This document shows, one piece after another, positions 10,593 through 20,756 of a DNA stretch of 64,000 nt. Under the pieces are notes generated by a model that did no database searches, was not told the origin of the DNA, and saw nothing but the letters and a program-made list of their open reading frames with translations. Position 1 is the stretch's first letter; every line of letters begins with the position of its first letter. The stretch covers positions 1 to 64,000 of the forward strand of contig NZ_FLYE01000034.1 in assembly GCF_900093605.1 (NCBI RefSeq). Reading direction: 5' to 3'. The stretch is from Candidatus Terasakiella magnetica (lineage in GTDB: Bacteria > Pseudomonadota > Alphaproteobacteria > Rhodospirillales > Terasakiellaceae). A program made the translations under genes and the position numbers.

Positions 10593-12136
10593 TGTTGCGC
10601 AGCCTAACGATTCTTAAACGTCTCATGAGTGTCGCGCTCACTTTAGCGCGCTATGACGTTCTCTTTCTTTTTGAACAATTGGGCATTGCGCCTGCTGTTG
10701 TGTTTATGGCGCGCCTTGTGCCTGTTGGTCGTGTGCGCGGCATTAAACAAATGCGCCCGGGACAACGACTGGCGCGCGCCCTTCATGACCTTGGGCCAAC
10801 AGCCATTAAACTGGGCCAAGCCCTTTCCACCCGCCCAGATGTGATGGGCGAGGAAATTGCTGAAGATTTAACCGAACTGCAAGACCGTCTGCCCCCATTT
10901 TCCGGCAAAGAAGCACGGCGCATTATCGAAGAAGACCTCGGCGCGCCTATTGATGAGATATTCAGCGCGTTTGATGATGAGGCAGTTGCAGCAGCGTCTA
11001 TCGCACAAGTTCATTTTGCGACCTTAAGCAACGGTGAAGACGTTGCTGTAAAAGTCTTGCGCCCCCATATCCGGCGTGATTTTAAAGCTGACTTCCAGCT
11101 TATGGGCACCATTGCAGAATGGGTGGAACGCGCCCGTCCTGACCTCATGCGTTTAAAGCTGGTTGAGTCTGTTCAAACCCTTGAAGATACCGTTCGTTTT
11201 GAAATGGACCTGCGCTTTGAAGCGGCAGCCGCTGATGAAATGCGCGAGAACTTCAAGGAGGATGACTATTTCTATATCCCAGAAGTCAAATGGCCCTATT
11301 GCGCCAAACGCGTGATGGTCTTAGAGCGCATCCACGGCGTGAATGTGGATGAGATTGAAAAAATCAAAGAGCTCGGCCTGAACCCCAATGACATTTTGGA
11401 AAAAGCCTCAACCGCCTTTTTCAATATGGTTTTTCGCGATGGTTTCTTCCATGCCGACCTCCATCCGGGCAATATGTTTGTGCTTGATGATGGTACACTG
11501 GCTGCCGTTGACTTTGGCATTACAGGGCGCTTGGATCACACAACCCAGCGCCACCTTGGGGAACTTCTACTTTCATTTATCACCCGTGATTATAAGAAAT
11601 GCGCGCGGGTGCATTTTGAAGCCGGATGGGTGCCTATGAGTGAGTCTGAAGAACTCTTTACTCAAGCTGCACGCTCCATTGCCGAGCCCATCATGGGCTT
11701 GCCGCAAAATGAAATTTCCATGGCCCGTCTGCTCGCTCAATTATTTGAGGTCACGGAATATTTCTCTATGGAAACCCAGCCACAACTCATTCAGCTCCAA
11801 AAAACCATGCTCATTGCTGAAGGGGTCGGGCGTAACCTGAACCCGAACGTTAACATGTGGTTCTTGGCTGAACCGTTTATTGAAAGCTGGATGCGTGAAA
11901 ATCTAGGGCCTCAAGCCAAGGTCAAGGCCGTGGCTGAAGAGACCCGCGATACCCTGCTGCGCCTGCCACGCATTGTTGCCAATATTGAAGAAACATTGGA
12001 AGATATCGGCAAAAACGGGCTTAAGCTGGATACAGGTAAGAAACGCAAAAGCCCCAATGGGGTGAGCTTTGGCTGGATCGGTTGGGTCATTGCCACAGGA
12101 TTAGCCGCAGCTTTGGGTTTTGAATATTTCGGTTAA
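10592..12136 (+). CDS. ubiB: Ubiquinone biosynthesis atypical kinase UbiB
   Basis: UbiB belongs to the ABC1/ADCK/UbiB protein kinase-like ATPases needed for ubiquinone synthesis, probably by handling membrane-bound precursors. The product (about 514 residues) shows the KxGQ motif (AIKLGQALSTRPD), the catalytic-loop-like 'HADLHPGNMFV' and 'AAVDFGITGRL' (DFG-like), and a C-terminal hydrophobic anchor (GWIGWVIATGLAAALGF). I chose the ATG at 10592, where TGATG overlaps the ubiE stop; an ATG at 10580 is also in frame. Confidence 0.95.
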   Translation: MLRSLTILKRLMSVALTLARYDVLFLFEQLGIAPAVVFMARLVPVGRVRGIKQMRPGQRLARALHDLGPTAIKLGQALSTRPDVMGEEIAEDLTELQDRLPPFSGKEARRIIEEDLGAPIDEIFSAFDDEAVAAASIAQVHFATLSNGEDVAVKVLRPHIRRDFKADFQLMGTIAEWVERARPDLMRLKLVESVQTLEDTVRFEMDLRFEAAAADEMRENFKEDDYFYIPEVKWPYCAKRVMVLERIHGVNVDEIEKIKELGLNPNDILEKASTAFFNMVFRDGFFHADLHPGNMFVLDDGTLAAVDFGITGRLDHTTQRHLGELLLSFITRDYKKCARVHFEAGWVPMSESEELFTQAARSIAEPIMGLPQNEISMARLLAQLFEVTEYFSMETQPQLIQLQKTMLIAEGVGRNLNPNVNMWFLAEPFIESWMRENLGPQAKVKAVAEETRDTLLRLPRIVANIEETLEDIGKNGLKLDTGKKRKSPNGVSFGWIGWVIATGLAAALGFEYFG

Positions 12137-12159
12137 GCATAGACGACGGAGTTTTCACT

Positions 12160-12894
12160 ATGTCACATCTTTTTGACCTCAGCGGAAAAACCGCCCTTGT
12201 AACCGGGGCCACACGCGGCCTTGGCTTTGAAATGGCAAAAGCGCTTTGTGAAGCGGGCTGTGAAGTCTTTTTTAATGGGCGCTCCAAAGATGTGTTAATG
12301 GAAAAAACCGAAGGTATCCCCAATGCCCATGTGGTGGCCTTTGATGTTTCAAACCCAAAACATATTGAACTGGCCCTTGGTCAGCTTGGGCCCCTTGATA
12401 TTTTAGTCAATAATGTGGGCCTGCGCGATCGCCGCACGATAGATGAATTCAGCCTTGAGGATGTTAACAGCCTGCTCAACAGCAATCTGGTCGCCCCGTT
12501 TGAGCTTTCTAGAAAAGCAGCTGCCCTTATGGGCCAAGGCGGGCGTATTATAAATGTGACGTCTATTGCAGGTGATATTGCGCGTAGTAATGATGCGATT
12601 TATACCGCATCCAAAGCCGGGCTCACCGGATTGACCCGCGCCCTTGCCGCAGAACTCGGCCCCCGTGGCATTACGGTTAACGCCATTGCCCCTGGCTATT
12701 TTGCCACAGAAGCCAATCAGCCCATGGTCGAAAATGCCGAAGTTAAGCAGTTTTTAGAGAATCGGTGCTCAATCCAGCGTTGGGGCCATCCTGAAGAGAT
12801 CGCCGGCACCTGTGTTTTTCTCGCTTCCAAGGCCTCATCCTACATAACAGGGCAAGTCATTACCGTAGATGGGGGCTTAAGCGCCCATTTTTAA
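12160..12894 (+). CDS. Short-chain dehydrogenase/reductase (gluconate 5-dehydrogenase-like)
   Basis: This is a classical SDR of 244 residues. It has the TGATRGLGFEMA cofactor motif, NNVG (usually NNAG), the catalytic Ser in 'NVTSIAG', the YxxxK pair in 'YTASKAG' and the C-terminal 'GQVITVDGG'. It resembles SDR oxidoreductases acting on sugar acids, including gluconate 5-dehydrogenase, but 3-oxoacyl reductases look similar and the substrate is not certain. It follows ubiB by 23 nt on the same strand, so it may be transcribed with the ubi genes. Confidence 0.88.
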   Translation: MSHLFDLSGKTALVTGATRGLGFEMAKALCEAGCEVFFNGRSKDVLMEKTEGIPNAHVVAFDVSNPKHIELALGQLGPLDILVNNVGLRDRRTIDEFSLEDVNSLLNSNLVAPFELSRKAAALMGQGGRIINVTSIAGDIARSNDAIYTASKAGLTGLTRALAAELGPRGITVNAIAPGYFATEANQPMVENAEVKQFLENRCSIQRWGHPEEIAGTCVFLASKASSYITGQVITVDGGLSAHF

Positions 12895-13034
12895 ACTGAG
12901 AATTAAACACAGGTTTATATATATCAGTTATTTAGCCTTTTTTATTGAATCAACCTATATATTTGCTTGCGCTTAAATACGCAGGTCGTTAGGTTATGTA
13001 CAATTTTCTTGCGTAATTCGCTCAGGAACTCATC

Positions 13035-14252
13035 GTGTATAAGAAGAAAAGAATACTCTTAATCATCACAGGTGGCATCGCTGCCTATAAAACACCCGAG
13101 CTTGTTCGCCGCCTGCGTGAACAGGAAATTGAGGTGAGATGTATTCTCACAAAGTCTGCAAAAGAGTTTGTCACCCCGCTCGCCCTTGGCGCTGTCAGTG
13201 GTGATAAAGTCTATGAAGACCTGTTTGATCTGGATGATGAATCTGAAATGGGTCATATCCAATTGTCGCGCAGTGCGGACCTTGTGGTTGTTGCCCCTGC
13301 AACGGCGAACACCATGGCAAAGGCGGCCCATGGTCTGGCAGATGATCTTGCCACCACCACACTACTTGCAACTGACAAGCCCGTGATGATGGCACCTGCC
13401 ATGAATGTGCGTATGTGGGAACATGATGCCACTCAAGCCAATGTGGAAACATTACTTGCGCGTGGCGTTGAGATGATTGGCCCTGATGAAGGGGATATGG
13501 CCTGTGGTGAATTTGGCCTTGGTCGCATGGTTGACCCGCTTGATATTGTTGGCGCCGTTAAAAAACGCCTGACAGGCAGTGGGCCCCTTACGGGTAAAAA
13601 AGCCATTGTGACCTCTGGCCCCACCCATGAGCCTATTGACCCGGTGCGCTATATCGCAAACCGTTCCTCAGGCAAACAGGGCCATGCCATTGCGGCAAGC
13701 CTTGCCAAGCTTGGCTGTGACGTCACACTGGTCAGTGGGCCAACACAAGAGCCTGCCCCCAATGGGGTTGACCTCATCAAGATCGAATCAGCACGTGATA
13801 TGCTTCAAGCTTGTGAAAATGCTCTGCCAGCTGATATCGCCGTTTGCGCAGCAGCCGTTGCAGACTGGCGCGTTGATATTGAAGCAGATCAAAAACTAAA
13901 AAAAGATGGCTCAGGCCAAATGCCGGACCTGAAGCTGGCTGAAAACCCTGATATTTTAGCTACCCTTTCCCAGCATAAAGACAAACGCCCAAGCCTTGTG
14001 GTGGGTTTTGCTGCGGAAACAGAAAAAGTAATTGAACATGCCACCGCAAAGAGAGAGCGCAAAAATTGTGACTGGATTGTCGCCAATGATGTGTCGCCTT
14101 CTACAGGAACATTTGGTGGAAATGAAAATACTGTCCATTTAATTGCGAAAAATCAATGCGAGGACTGGCCACGTTTGTGTAAATCAGAGGTAGCCGACCG
14201 TTTAGCCCAAAAAATTGCAGACCATATGAAAGAAGATCAAGAACATGAGTAA
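13035..14252 (+). CDS. coaBC: Bifunctional phosphopantothenoylcysteine decarboxylase/synthase
   Basis: CoaBC couples 4'-phosphopantothenate to cysteine (CoaB) and decarboxylates the product (CoaC) in coenzyme A synthesis. The 405-residue fusion has the N-terminal FMN-dependent flavoprotein domain ([24 protein letters not shown], active Cys in [13 protein letters not shown]). The C-terminal ligase domain has '[20 protein letters not shown]' and 'VVGFAAETE'. It starts at GTG 13035 with AGGA eight nt upstream. It overlaps dut by 8 nt, the usual alphaproteobacterial coaBC-dut pair. The preceding 140 nt are AT-rich and probably hold the promoter. Confidence 0.96.
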   Translation: MYKKKRILLIITGGIAAYKTPELVRRLREQEIEVRCILTKSAKEFVTPLALGAVSGDKVYEDLFDLDDESEMGHIQLSRSADLVVVAPATANTMAKAAHGLADDLATTTLLATDKPVMMAPAMNVRMWEHDATQANVETLLARGVEMIGPDEGDMACGEFGLGRMVDPLDIVGAVKKRLTGSGPLTGKKAIVTSGPTHEPIDPVRYIANRSSGKQGHAIAASLAKLGCDVTLVSGPTQEPAPNGVDLIKIESARDMLQACENALPADIAVCAAAVADWRVDIEADQKLKKDGSGQMPDLKLAENPDILATLSQHKDKRPSLVVGFAAETEKVIEHATAKRERKNCDWIVANDVSPSTGTFGGNENTVHLIAKNQCEDWPRLCKSEVADRLAQKIADHMKEDQEHE

Positions 14253-14706
14253 GGCAGTCGATGTAAGTGTTGTCCAACTTCCCCACGGGGCAGATATGGA
14301 CCTTCCCCATTACGCCACAGAACATGCCGCAGGTATGGATTTGATGGCCGCGATTGAGGGCACACTCACACTAGAACCCGGCAAACGCGCCATTGTCCCA
14401 ACAGGATTGAGCATTGCTTTGCCCGTTGGCTATGAGGCCCAAGTGCGCCCACGCTCTGGCCTTGCAGCCAAACATGGGGTGACGGTTGCCAACGCACCGG
14501 GCACCATTGATGCAGATTACCGTGGTGAAGTGGGTGTCATTCTTGTCAATCTGGGGGAGGAGCCTTTTGTGATTGAGCGCGCCATGCGGATCGCCCAAAT
14601 GGTTGTGGCCCCGGTGACCACCATTTCATGGGTCAAGACTGATACCTTACCTGATACAGAACGTGGCAGTGGCGGCTTTGGCTCCACTGGCCTGAATAAA
14701 CAATAA
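14245..14706 (+). CDS. dut: dUTP diphosphatase
   Basis: Dut hydrolyses dUTP to dUMP and pyrophosphate, keeping uracil out of DNA and supplying the dTMP precursor. The 153-residue trimeric-type dUTPase shows all five motifs, including AGMDLMA, '[27 protein letters not shown]', '[10 protein letters not shown]' (RIAQ) and the C-terminal P-loop-like '[10 protein letters not shown]'. The start codon lies inside the end of coaBC, suggesting translational coupling. Confidence 0.97.
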   Translation: MSKAVDVSVVQLPHGADMDLPHYATEHAAGMDLMAAIEGTLTLEPGKRAIVPTGLSIALPVGYEAQVRPRSGLAAKHGVTVANAPGTIDADYRGEVGVILVNLGEEPFVIERAMRIAQMVVAPVTTISWVKTDTLPDTERGSGGFGSTGLNKQ

Positions 14707-14735
14707 TAGCAAACAACTTTGCGGAAGAATTAGTT

Positions 14736-15191
14736 ATGTTACGATTATCAAAAAAGATGCTTTTTGCAATCGAAGCCGTCCTCGACATCGCTTATCATAG
14801 TGGTGGTCAACCTGTTCAAAGCCGTGAGATTACACGCCGCCAAGGCATCCCGCGTCGCTATCTTGAACAGGGCCTGCAACAATTGGTGCGCGAAGGCATC
14901 CTTGTTGGGGTGCGTGGCCCACGCGGTGGATACCGTCTTGCACGCGAGCGTCGCCGCATCACGGTTGGTGAGATTGTGCGAATCGTTCGCAAAATGGAAA
15001 CAGCCGAGGATCCGCTTAATGATCCAGCAGGATCAGAACTGGGCCACAAGGTTGTGCGCCCTGTGTGGATGGAAATGCAGGAAACCTTGATGTTACAGCT
15101 TGATGAAGTTAGTATCGACGATCTTTGTACGCGCGCCAATCAGGCTGGCCTTGTCAGCGAAGGCCGACAAAATCTCGACTTCACCATCTAG
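14736..15191 (+). CDS. Rrf2 family transcriptional regulator (CymR/IscR-like)
   Basis: A 151-residue Rrf2-family winged-helix regulator. The N-terminus has 'LSKKMLFAIEAVLDIAYH', the recognition helix 'ITRRQGIPRRYLEQGLQQLVREGI' and the wing 'GVRGPRGGYRLARE'. The three clustered cysteines that hold an Fe-S cluster in IscR or NsrR are absent (only one Cys, near residue 131). It is therefore more like cluster-free members such as CymR. It lies directly upstream of cysK in the same direction, so control of cysteine synthesis is a reasonable inference. Confidence 0.88.
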   Translation: MLRLSKKMLFAIEAVLDIAYHSGGQPVQSREITRRQGIPRRYLEQGLQQLVREGILVGVRGPRGGYRLARERRRITVGEIVRIVRKMETAEDPLNDPAGSELGHKVVRPVWMEMQETLMLQLDEVSIDDLCTRANQAGLVSEGRQNLDFTI

Positions 15192-15342
15192 TGCACAACT
15201 ACCTGTTTATGATGTAGAATATTTATAATACCTTCAATTGAGGTGTTGATTTTACATTGACATGCCGTGCTGCGCACCCCATACATTTAAATAGAAAAAA
15301 CTTAGCAGTTTAACAAAGTAACGACGTACAAAGAGAGTCATA

Positions 15343-16320
15343 ATGTCTGAACAATTTACATCCGATGCCCCTACTCGCGGTAAAATCTATGACAGTATCA
15401 TCGATACCATCGGTGCAACCCCACTGGTGAACCTCTCTGGTCTGGCAAAGGCCAATAACGTAAAAGCCAATATTCTTGGCAAATGTGAATTCTTCAACCC
15501 ACTGGCCTCTGTTAAAGACCGTATCGGTTTTGCCATGATTGAAGCCGCTGAAGAAGCCGGCGTCATCAAAGAAGGTACAGTTTTGGTTGAGCCCACATCG
15601 GGTAACACCGGGATTGCGTTAGCTTTTGTTGCAGCTTCGCGCGGGTATCGCTTGATCCTGACCATGCCGGAAAGCATGTCTAAAGAACGTCGCAAAATGC
15701 TTGCCCTGCTGGGTGCTGAACTGGAACTGACACCTGCTGCAAAAGGCATGTCCGGTGCTATTGCACGTGCTGAAGAACTGGTCAATGAATTGCCAGACGC
15801 CTTCATGCCACAACAGTTTAAAAACGAAGCCAACCCTAAAGTCCATACCCGCACAACGGCTCATGAAATTTGGACAGATACGGGCGGCAATGTTGATGCC
15901 TTGGTTGCTGGTGTTGGTACAGGCGGCACCATCACGGGTGCAGGCGCAGCGCTTAAAGACAAAAACCCGGATATCAAACTGATTGCAGTTGAGCCAGAAG
16001 ACAGCCCTGTGCTTTCAGGCGGTGTCCCGGGCCCGCACAAAATTCAAGGCATTGGTGCAGGTTTCATTCCTGATATCCTTAATACAGGTCTTATTGATGA
16101 AGTTTTAAAAATCGGTAATGAGACCGCTTTTAACACGTCACGCCAAGTCGCCAGCACAGATGGTGTTCCGGTTGGTATTTCATCAGGCGCTGCCCTTGCT
16201 GCGGCCATTGAACTTGGTCAACGCGATGACATGGCAGGCAAAAACATTGTGGTTATCCTACCAAGCTTTGCAGAGCGTTATCTCTCAACAGCATTGTTTG
16301 ACGGTATTGTCGGCGACTAA
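15343..16320 (+). CDS. cysK: Cysteine synthase A (O-acetylserine sulfhydrylase)
   Basis: This PLP enzyme makes cysteine from O-acetylserine and sulfide. The 325-residue product shows the PLP lysine in '[11 protein letters not shown]', the substrate loop '[12 protein letters not shown]', the phosphate-binding '[12 protein letters not shown]' and 'GISSGAA'. The start follows AAAGAGAG. The upstream region (15192-15342) contains TTGACA near 15257 and AT-rich sequence that may be the promoter. The neighbouring Rrf2 gene may regulate it. A bidirectional terminator ends it. Confidence 0.95.
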   Translation: MSEQFTSDAPTRGKIYDSIIDTIGATPLVNLSGLAKANNVKANILGKCEFFNPLASVKDRIGFAMIEAAEEAGVIKEGTVLVEPTSGNTGIALAFVAASRGYRLILTMPESMSKERRKMLALLGAELELTPAAKGMSGAIARAEELVNELPDAFMPQQFKNEANPKVHTRTTAHEIWTDTGGNVDALVAGVGTGGTITGAGAALKDKNPDIKLIAVEPEDSPVLSGGVPGPHKIQGIGAGFIPDILNTGLIDEVLKIGNETAFNTSRQVASTDGVPVGISSGAALAAAIELGQRDDMAGKNIVVILPSFAERYLSTALFDGIVGD

Positions 16321-16343
16321 TAGCCGGATCAATAAAGAACAAA

Positions 16344-16377
16344 AAAAGCCCCATATCACGATCGATATGGGGCTTTT
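16344..16377. terminator. Bidirectional terminator between cysK and fumarase
   Basis: AAAAGCCCCATATC (16344-16357) and GATATGGGGCTTTT (16364-16377) form a perfect 14-bp stem with a 6-nt loop. A-rich sequence lies on one side and T-rich on the other, so it can act for both convergent genes. Confidence 0.9.
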
Positions 16378-16398
16378 ATTTAGTTCGTCTTAATTTTA

Positions 16399-18006
16399 TC
16401 AGACGAATTCTTTGAAGAAATCGTTACCTTTATCATCAACAATGATGAAAGCAGGGAAGTCTTCTACTTCAATTTTCCAGATGGCTTCCATACCCAGTTC
16501 TGGATATTCCAGACATTCCATCTTCTTGATCGATTGTTTGGTCAGCTCAGCTGCCACACCACCGATGGAGCCAAGGTAGAAGCCGCCATATTTATGACAA
16601 GCATCCGTCACCGCTTTGGAACGGTTGCCTTTTGCCACCATCAACATGGAGCCGCCATTGGCTTGGAAGAGATCAACATAAGCATCCATACGTCCAGCTG
16701 TTGTCGGGCCAAATGAGCCTGAGGCATAGCCTTCAGGTGTCTTGGCAGGACCTGCATAATAAACCGGATGATCTTTGAAATATTGCGGTAGTTCTTGCCC
16801 GTTATCGAGCAGTTCTTTGAGTTTCGCATGCGCAATATCGCGCGCCACAATCATGGTACCTGTCATCTTCACGCGGGTTTTAACCGGATATTGTGACAAG
16901 GTCTTGCGAATCTCATCCATCGGCTGGTTGAGATCAATGGCAACTTCTTCAACACCTTCTGCACTTGCTTCTGGCAAGAAATCAGACGGGCTGTCACAAA
17001 GCTGTTCAATGAAAACACCGTCTTTGTTGATTTTTGCAAACAGCTGGCGATCGGCTGAACAAGATACACCAATAGAAACCGGACAGCTTGCGCCGTGGCG
17101 TGGCAGGCGGATCACACGAATATCATGGCAGAAGTATTTCCCGCCAAACTGTGCACCCATGCCCATTTCCTGTGTGAATTTAAGAACTTCTTGTTCAAAT
17201 TCCACATCGCGAAAAGCCTGACCTTTATCGCCACCTTTTGTCGGCAGGTTATCAAGGTATTTTGCAGAGGCCAGCTTGGTTGTTTTCAAGTTGGTTTCAG
17301 CCGATGTACCGCCAATGGTGATGGCAAGGTGATAAGGTGGGCAAGCCGCTGTTCCCAATGTGCGAATTTTTTCATCCAAGAACGCCATCAAGGATTTCGG
17401 GTTCAACAGAGCTTTGGTCTGCTGGTACAAGAAAGTCTTGTTGGCTGAGCCGCCGCCTTTTGCCATAAACATAAATTTATAAGCATTGCCTTCAGTAGCA
17501 TAAAGGTCGATCTGTGCTGGCAGGTTGTTGCCCGTGTTGACTTCTTCATACATATCAACTGGGGAAACCTGAGAATAACGCAAGTTCAGCTCTGAATAAG
17601 CTTCAGAAACACCGCGTGAAATGGCTTCTTCATCCTGACCATCAACCCAGCAGTATTTACCGCGTTTACCCATAACAATGGCTGTACCTGTATCCTGACA
17701 TAACGGCAAGATACCATCGGCTGCTGTCGTTGCGTTTTTGATCATTTCCAGCGCAACGAAACGGTCGTTATCAGAGGCTTCTGGATCATCCAAAATGTTT
17801 GCAACCTGCTCCATATGGGCGGGGCGCAATTTATGGGAAATCTCTTTAAAAGCTTCTTTAGTTAAAAGGCGGATCGCTTCGGGATCGACTTTCAACACTT
17901 CACGACCATCCACTTCAATGGTGGAAACGTGATCTGAAGTCAGTTTGCGGTATTGGGTCGTATCTTCCCCAACAGGGAACATGTCATGATAAACGTTGTC
18001 GCTCAT
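16399..18006 (-). CDS. Fumarate hydratase class I (iron-sulfur)
   Basis: This [4Fe-4S] enzyme interconverts fumarate and malate. The 535-residue product has fused alpha and beta regions, as in FumA/FumB. Probable cluster cysteines are in [20 protein letters not shown] and 'GVSCSADRQ'. The C-terminal domain carries '[18 protein letters not shown]'. Class I fumarases are oxygen-sensitive. The neighbourhood does not decide whether it works mainly in the oxidative TCA cycle or in fumarate production for anaerobic respiration, though an rquA-like gene in this window makes the second idea worth noting. Confidence 0.94.
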   Translation of the reverse strand: MSDNVYHDMFPVGEDTTQYRKLTSDHVSTIEVDGREVLKVDPEAIRLLTKEAFKEISHKLRPAHMEQVANILDDPEASDNDRFVALEMIKNATTAADGILPLCQDTGTAIVMGKRGKYCWVDGQDEEAISRGVSEAYSELNLRYSQVSPVDMYEEVNTGNNLPAQIDLYATEGNAYKFMFMAKGGGSANKTFLYQQTKALLNPKSLMAFLDEKIRTLGTAACPPYHLAITIGGTSAETNLKTTKLASAKYLDNLPTKGGDKGQAFRDVEFEQEVLKFTQEMGMGAQFGGKYFCHDIRVIRLPRHGASCPVSIGVSCSADRQLFAKINKDGVFIEQLCDSPSDFLPEASAEGVEEVAIDLNQPMDEIRKTLSQYPVKTRVKMTGTMIVARDIAHAKLKELLDNGQELPQYFKDHPVYYAGPAKTPEGYASGSFGPTTAGRMDAYVDLFQANGGSMLMVAKGNRSKAVTDACHKYGGFYLGSIGGVAAELTKQSIKKMECLEYPELGMEAIWKIEVEDFPAFIIVDDKGNDFFKEFV

Positions 18007-18035
18007 CTTTTTCTTCTCATCTTAGGTCTGTGAAA

Positions 18036-18065
18036 CAAAAAAGGGCTGAATGAACTTCAGCCCTT
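18036..18065 (-). terminator. Intrinsic terminator of sspB
   Basis: AAGGGCTGAA (18041-18050) and TTCAGCCCTT (18056-18065) make a 10-bp stem with a 5-nt loop. On the minus strand a T-tract follows. It lies just past the sspB stop and before the fumarase start. Confidence 0.8.
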
Positions 18066-18072
18066 GAAGGAA

Positions 18073-18561
18073 TTATTTTTTGCGAAAAGCATCAAGCGCA
18101 ATGACGTTATCTTTATTCTCATCATCACTGTCTTTTGAAACTTCTTCCAAAACAGGTTCGCTCTCTTCAAGAAGCTCATCACTCTCGTCATGATCTTCCA
18201 CAGTTTCCATTTTAAACTGAAGACCGAATTTTACGCTTGGATCAGCAAAACCTGTCACCGCCTCAAACGGCACATGGATCGGTGTTTTTTCTTCACTGAA
18301 GCTCAGCACAACCGCAAAATACTCATTTGTGACTTCAAGGTCCCAGAACTCATGTTCAATCACAATGGTGATCTCTTCTGGATACTGCTCACGCAAACTG
18401 TCCGGGATGGTCACATCAGGATGGTCTGTTGCAAATGTAATGTAAAAATGATGTTCACCGGGCAAACCATGCTCTTGGCAATAGTTCAGCGCCTTGCGAA
18501 CCACACTTTTCAATGCGTCCTCAATCCAACGGTCGTAACGTAAGGTGTCCATAATGTCCAT
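18073..18561 (-). CDS. sspB: ClpXP adaptor SspB, alphaproteobacterial type
   Basis: SspB tethers ssrA-tagged and other substrates to the ClpXP protease. The 162-residue product has the alphaproteobacterial SspB domain over about residues 5-110 (LRYDRWIEDALKSVVRKAL, HHFYITF, EEITIVIEHEFWDLEV). An acidic linker follows, and then a short basic C-terminal tail 'VIALDAFRKK' that would be the ClpX-binding peptide. The start at 18561 has AGG at six nt. An ATG three codons downstream is possible. Confidence 0.93.
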   Translation of the reverse strand: MDIMDTLRYDRWIEDALKSVVRKALNYCQEHGLPGEHHFYITFATDHPDVTIPDSLREQYPEEITIVIEHEFWDLEVTNEYFAVVLSFSEEKTPIHVPFEAVTGFADPSVKFGLQFKMETVEDHDESDELLEESEPVLEEVSKDSDDENKDNVIALDAFRKK

Positions 18562-18642
18562 GCGGGCCTACTTGGCTAAAAATTCAGTTGTTCTATTCAC
18601 TATAGAACTCTTGTGAGCCTCAGGTAAACTTATTTTTATGAC

Positions 18643-19143
18643 TTAACTGCGTCGTCTATCGGGCCCTGTATATGTGGCTTGGCGCAGGCGGTCTTCTTCC
18701 AGCGCTTGCTCATAAGCTTCTTCATCATCGGGATCAACCAAATCCATCGCACGATAAGGATAGCTGAACTTCTGCACCACAGGTTCACCCGTCTCAATAT
18801 GGCCTTCTTCATAACCCTGAATGGTCTGATCCACAATGGCCTCTATTAACTGGCCTGTAACCTTGCGCAGCACATTTTCGTCATAGAGATATTCTTTATC
18901 ATAAATGATCTTTTGCAGCTCACGCTGGTGGTGCTTCACAAATTTTAACAATAAAAGGGCAAAGGCTTTTTTCTCAATATAAGTCGGGGCGATATCGAGG
19001 ATATCTTTTAAAGAGAGATAGACCAGATTGGGGAACTCTTGCGTTGCAGGCAGTTCTTCCAGATATCCCACCACATCATTAAAATAATTCGCCCGATCCA
19101 CATCCAGTGTTTTCAAGCTTTTTTCAACGATCCTTTTATGCAT
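18643..19143 (-). CDS. Conserved-looking hypothetical protein with GPDRRR tail
   Basis: About 166 residues, soluble and largely helical, with many charged residues. No membrane segment or signal peptide is visible. The C-terminus is acidic (PDDEEAYEQALEEDR) and ends TYTGPDRRRS; a terminal GxDRRR-type motif is seen in several small alphaproteobacterial proteins, but I cannot assign a function. The start at 19143 has AGGGG upstream. A longer frame to 19209 would overlap the carboxypeptidase gene. The gene follows the M32 carboxypeptidase closely and is probably cotranscribed with it. Confidence 0.7.
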   Translation of the reverse strand: MHKRIVEKSLKTLDVDRANYFNDVVGYLEELPATQEFPNLVYLSLKDILDIAPTYIEKKAFALLLLKFVKHHQRELQKIIYDKEYLYDENVLRKVTGQLIEAIVDQTIQGYEEGHIETGEPVVQKFSYPYRAMDLVDPDDEEAYEQALEEDRLRQATYTGPDRRRS

Positions 19144-19162
19144 CAAGAGCCCCTGTATTTTT

Positions 19163-20647
19163 TTAAGAATATCTCTTTTTAAGATGGTTGATAAATACCT
19201 CGGGATCAAGCGCTTTTCCCGTTGCCTTGATCATCAGCTCTTTACTTGAATGTAGCGAGCCATGGCCATGTACATTTGAATTTAGCCACTGAAATAGACT
19301 GCCAAACTCACCCTTGGCAATTTCCTCATCCAGGCTTGGTAAGGCTTTTAATGCGCTCTCAAATAACTGGGCCGCACTCATTGCGCCCAAGGTATAGGTT
19401 GGGAAATATCCCCATGTCCCATCATACCAATGCACATCTTGCAGGCAGCCTTCGCGATCACTTGGCGGGGTGATGCCGAGCATTTTTTGCATCATCTCAT
19501 TCCAGCTATGGGGGATGTCTTCAACTTCCATATCGCCTTCAATCAAGGCACGCTCCAGCTTGTAGCGCAAAATCACATGGGCGGGGTAAGTCACCTCATC
19601 GGCATCCACGCGGATATAATCGGCTTTAACTTCACGATAAAGATTGGTGAAATTATCCAAAGACCATTCAGGCCCCGCACCCGCAAAAGCCTCTTTCATA
19701 TGAGGTAATGCATAAGTCAAAAACGCATCAGAGCGACAAACCTGCATCTCCACCAATAAAGACTGGCTTTCATGAATGCTCATGCCGCGCGCGGTGCCTA
19801 CGGGCTGGTTGCGCCATTCTTTGGGTAAAGCGCGCTCATATAGCGCATGTCCGGTTTCATGCAGCACCCCCATCAAGGCAGAGGTGAAATCAGCCTCATC
19901 ATAACGCGTGGTCAAACGCACATCATCAGGGATGCCTCCACAAAACGGATGCAGGCTCACATCAAGGCGCCCATGATCAAAATCAAAGCCCAGCGCTGCC
20001 ATAAATTTTTTGCCCAAGGCTTCCTGCTTTTCAAGGGCAAAGGGGCCTGCGGGTTTTTTAAAACTCTTGTCTTGCTGTTTTTCCAAAACCTCTTGCAAAA
20101 AGCTTGGCAAGAATCCTTCTAGGCGCGTGAAGATAGGATCAATCTCAGCAGCTTTTCCCTCAGGCTCATATTGATCAAGCAACGCATCATAAAGCGAGCA
20201 AGACAGCTTTTCAGATTTGGCCTTAGCCTTTTGGCGGCTCAGGTTCAACACTTCTTTCAGGGCTGGAACAATCTTTTTAAAATCCCCTTCCGGGCGGGCT
20301 TGGCGCCATAACTGCTCACAAGATGAAGTCGCGCGCGACATGGCCTCAACCAAGTCTTCATCCAAGGCCGTGGCATGGGTATGAGAGCGGCGCATTTCAC
20401 GAAGGTTTGCGCTTTGCCATACGTTTAAGCCTGTTTCTTCTTCGGCCTGATCAAGCAGGTCTGCCATTTCACTTTCCACCATCAGCCCGTGGCCCATGGT
20501 CGCCATTAATGCAAGCTGTTCTGCACGTGCTTCTGCCCCGCCTTTAGGCATCATGGAGGCCATATCCCAATGCAGCATACCTGCCGCATCACCTAAAACA
20601 TGGATACGTTTGAATTTCTTTTCCAATTGTGTGTATGCGTTGCTCAT
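19163..20647 (-). CDS. Carboxypeptidase M32 (Taq-type metallocarboxypeptidase)
   Basis: M32 enzymes are zinc metallocarboxypeptidases that remove C-terminal residues from peptides in the cytoplasm. The 494-residue product shows the HExxH motif as 'GVLHETGHALYE', the downstream Glu in 'HESQSLLVE', the 'DVRLTTRYDEADF' segment and 'VTYPAHVILRYKLERALIEGD'. I chose the ATG at 20647 (MSNAYTQLEKKF), preceded by AAGAAG; the frame extends further upstream without a family match. No signal peptide. Confidence 0.94.
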   Translation of the reverse strand: MSNAYTQLEKKFKRIHVLGDAAGMLHWDMASMMPKGGAEARAEQLALMATMGHGLMVESEMADLLDQAEEETGLNVWQSANLREMRRSHTHATALDEDLVEAMSRATSSCEQLWRQARPEGDFKKIVPALKEVLNLSRQKAKAKSEKLSCSLYDALLDQYEPEGKAAEIDPIFTRLEGFLPSFLQEVLEKQQDKSFKKPAGPFALEKQEALGKKFMAALGFDFDHGRLDVSLHPFCGGIPDDVRLTTRYDEADFTSALMGVLHETGHALYERALPKEWRNQPVGTARGMSIHESQSLLVEMQVCRSDAFLTYALPHMKEAFAGAGPEWSLDNFTNLYREVKADYIRVDADEVTYPAHVILRYKLERALIEGDMEVEDIPHSWNEMMQKMLGITPPSDREGCLQDVHWYDGTWGYFPTYTLGAMSAAQLFESALKALPSLDEEIAKGEFGSLFQWLNSNVHGHGSLHSSKELMIKATGKALDPEVFINHLKKRYS

Positions 20648-20666
20648 GTCATCTTCTTTCGTATGA

Positions 20667-20756
20667 TTAATCCAACAAACCCATACGACCCATCTGCCCC
20701 AAAACAAGCAAGAGCCCGAGCGTGATCATAATGGCAAATAAAGTGAAACGGTTCAT
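20667..20756 (-). CDS. Possible 29-residue single-pass membrane peptide
   Basis: An ATG-to-TAA frame encodes MNRFTLFAIMITLGLLLVLG followed by a nine-residue tail, a plausible lone transmembrane helix. It lies 19 nt upstream of the M32 carboxypeptidase start on the same strand. It overlaps the 5' end of the plus-strand nuclease-like gene and has only a weak ribosome binding site, so it may be chance. Confidence 0.25.
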   Translation of the reverse strand: MNRFTLFAIMITLGLLLVLGQMGRMGLLD

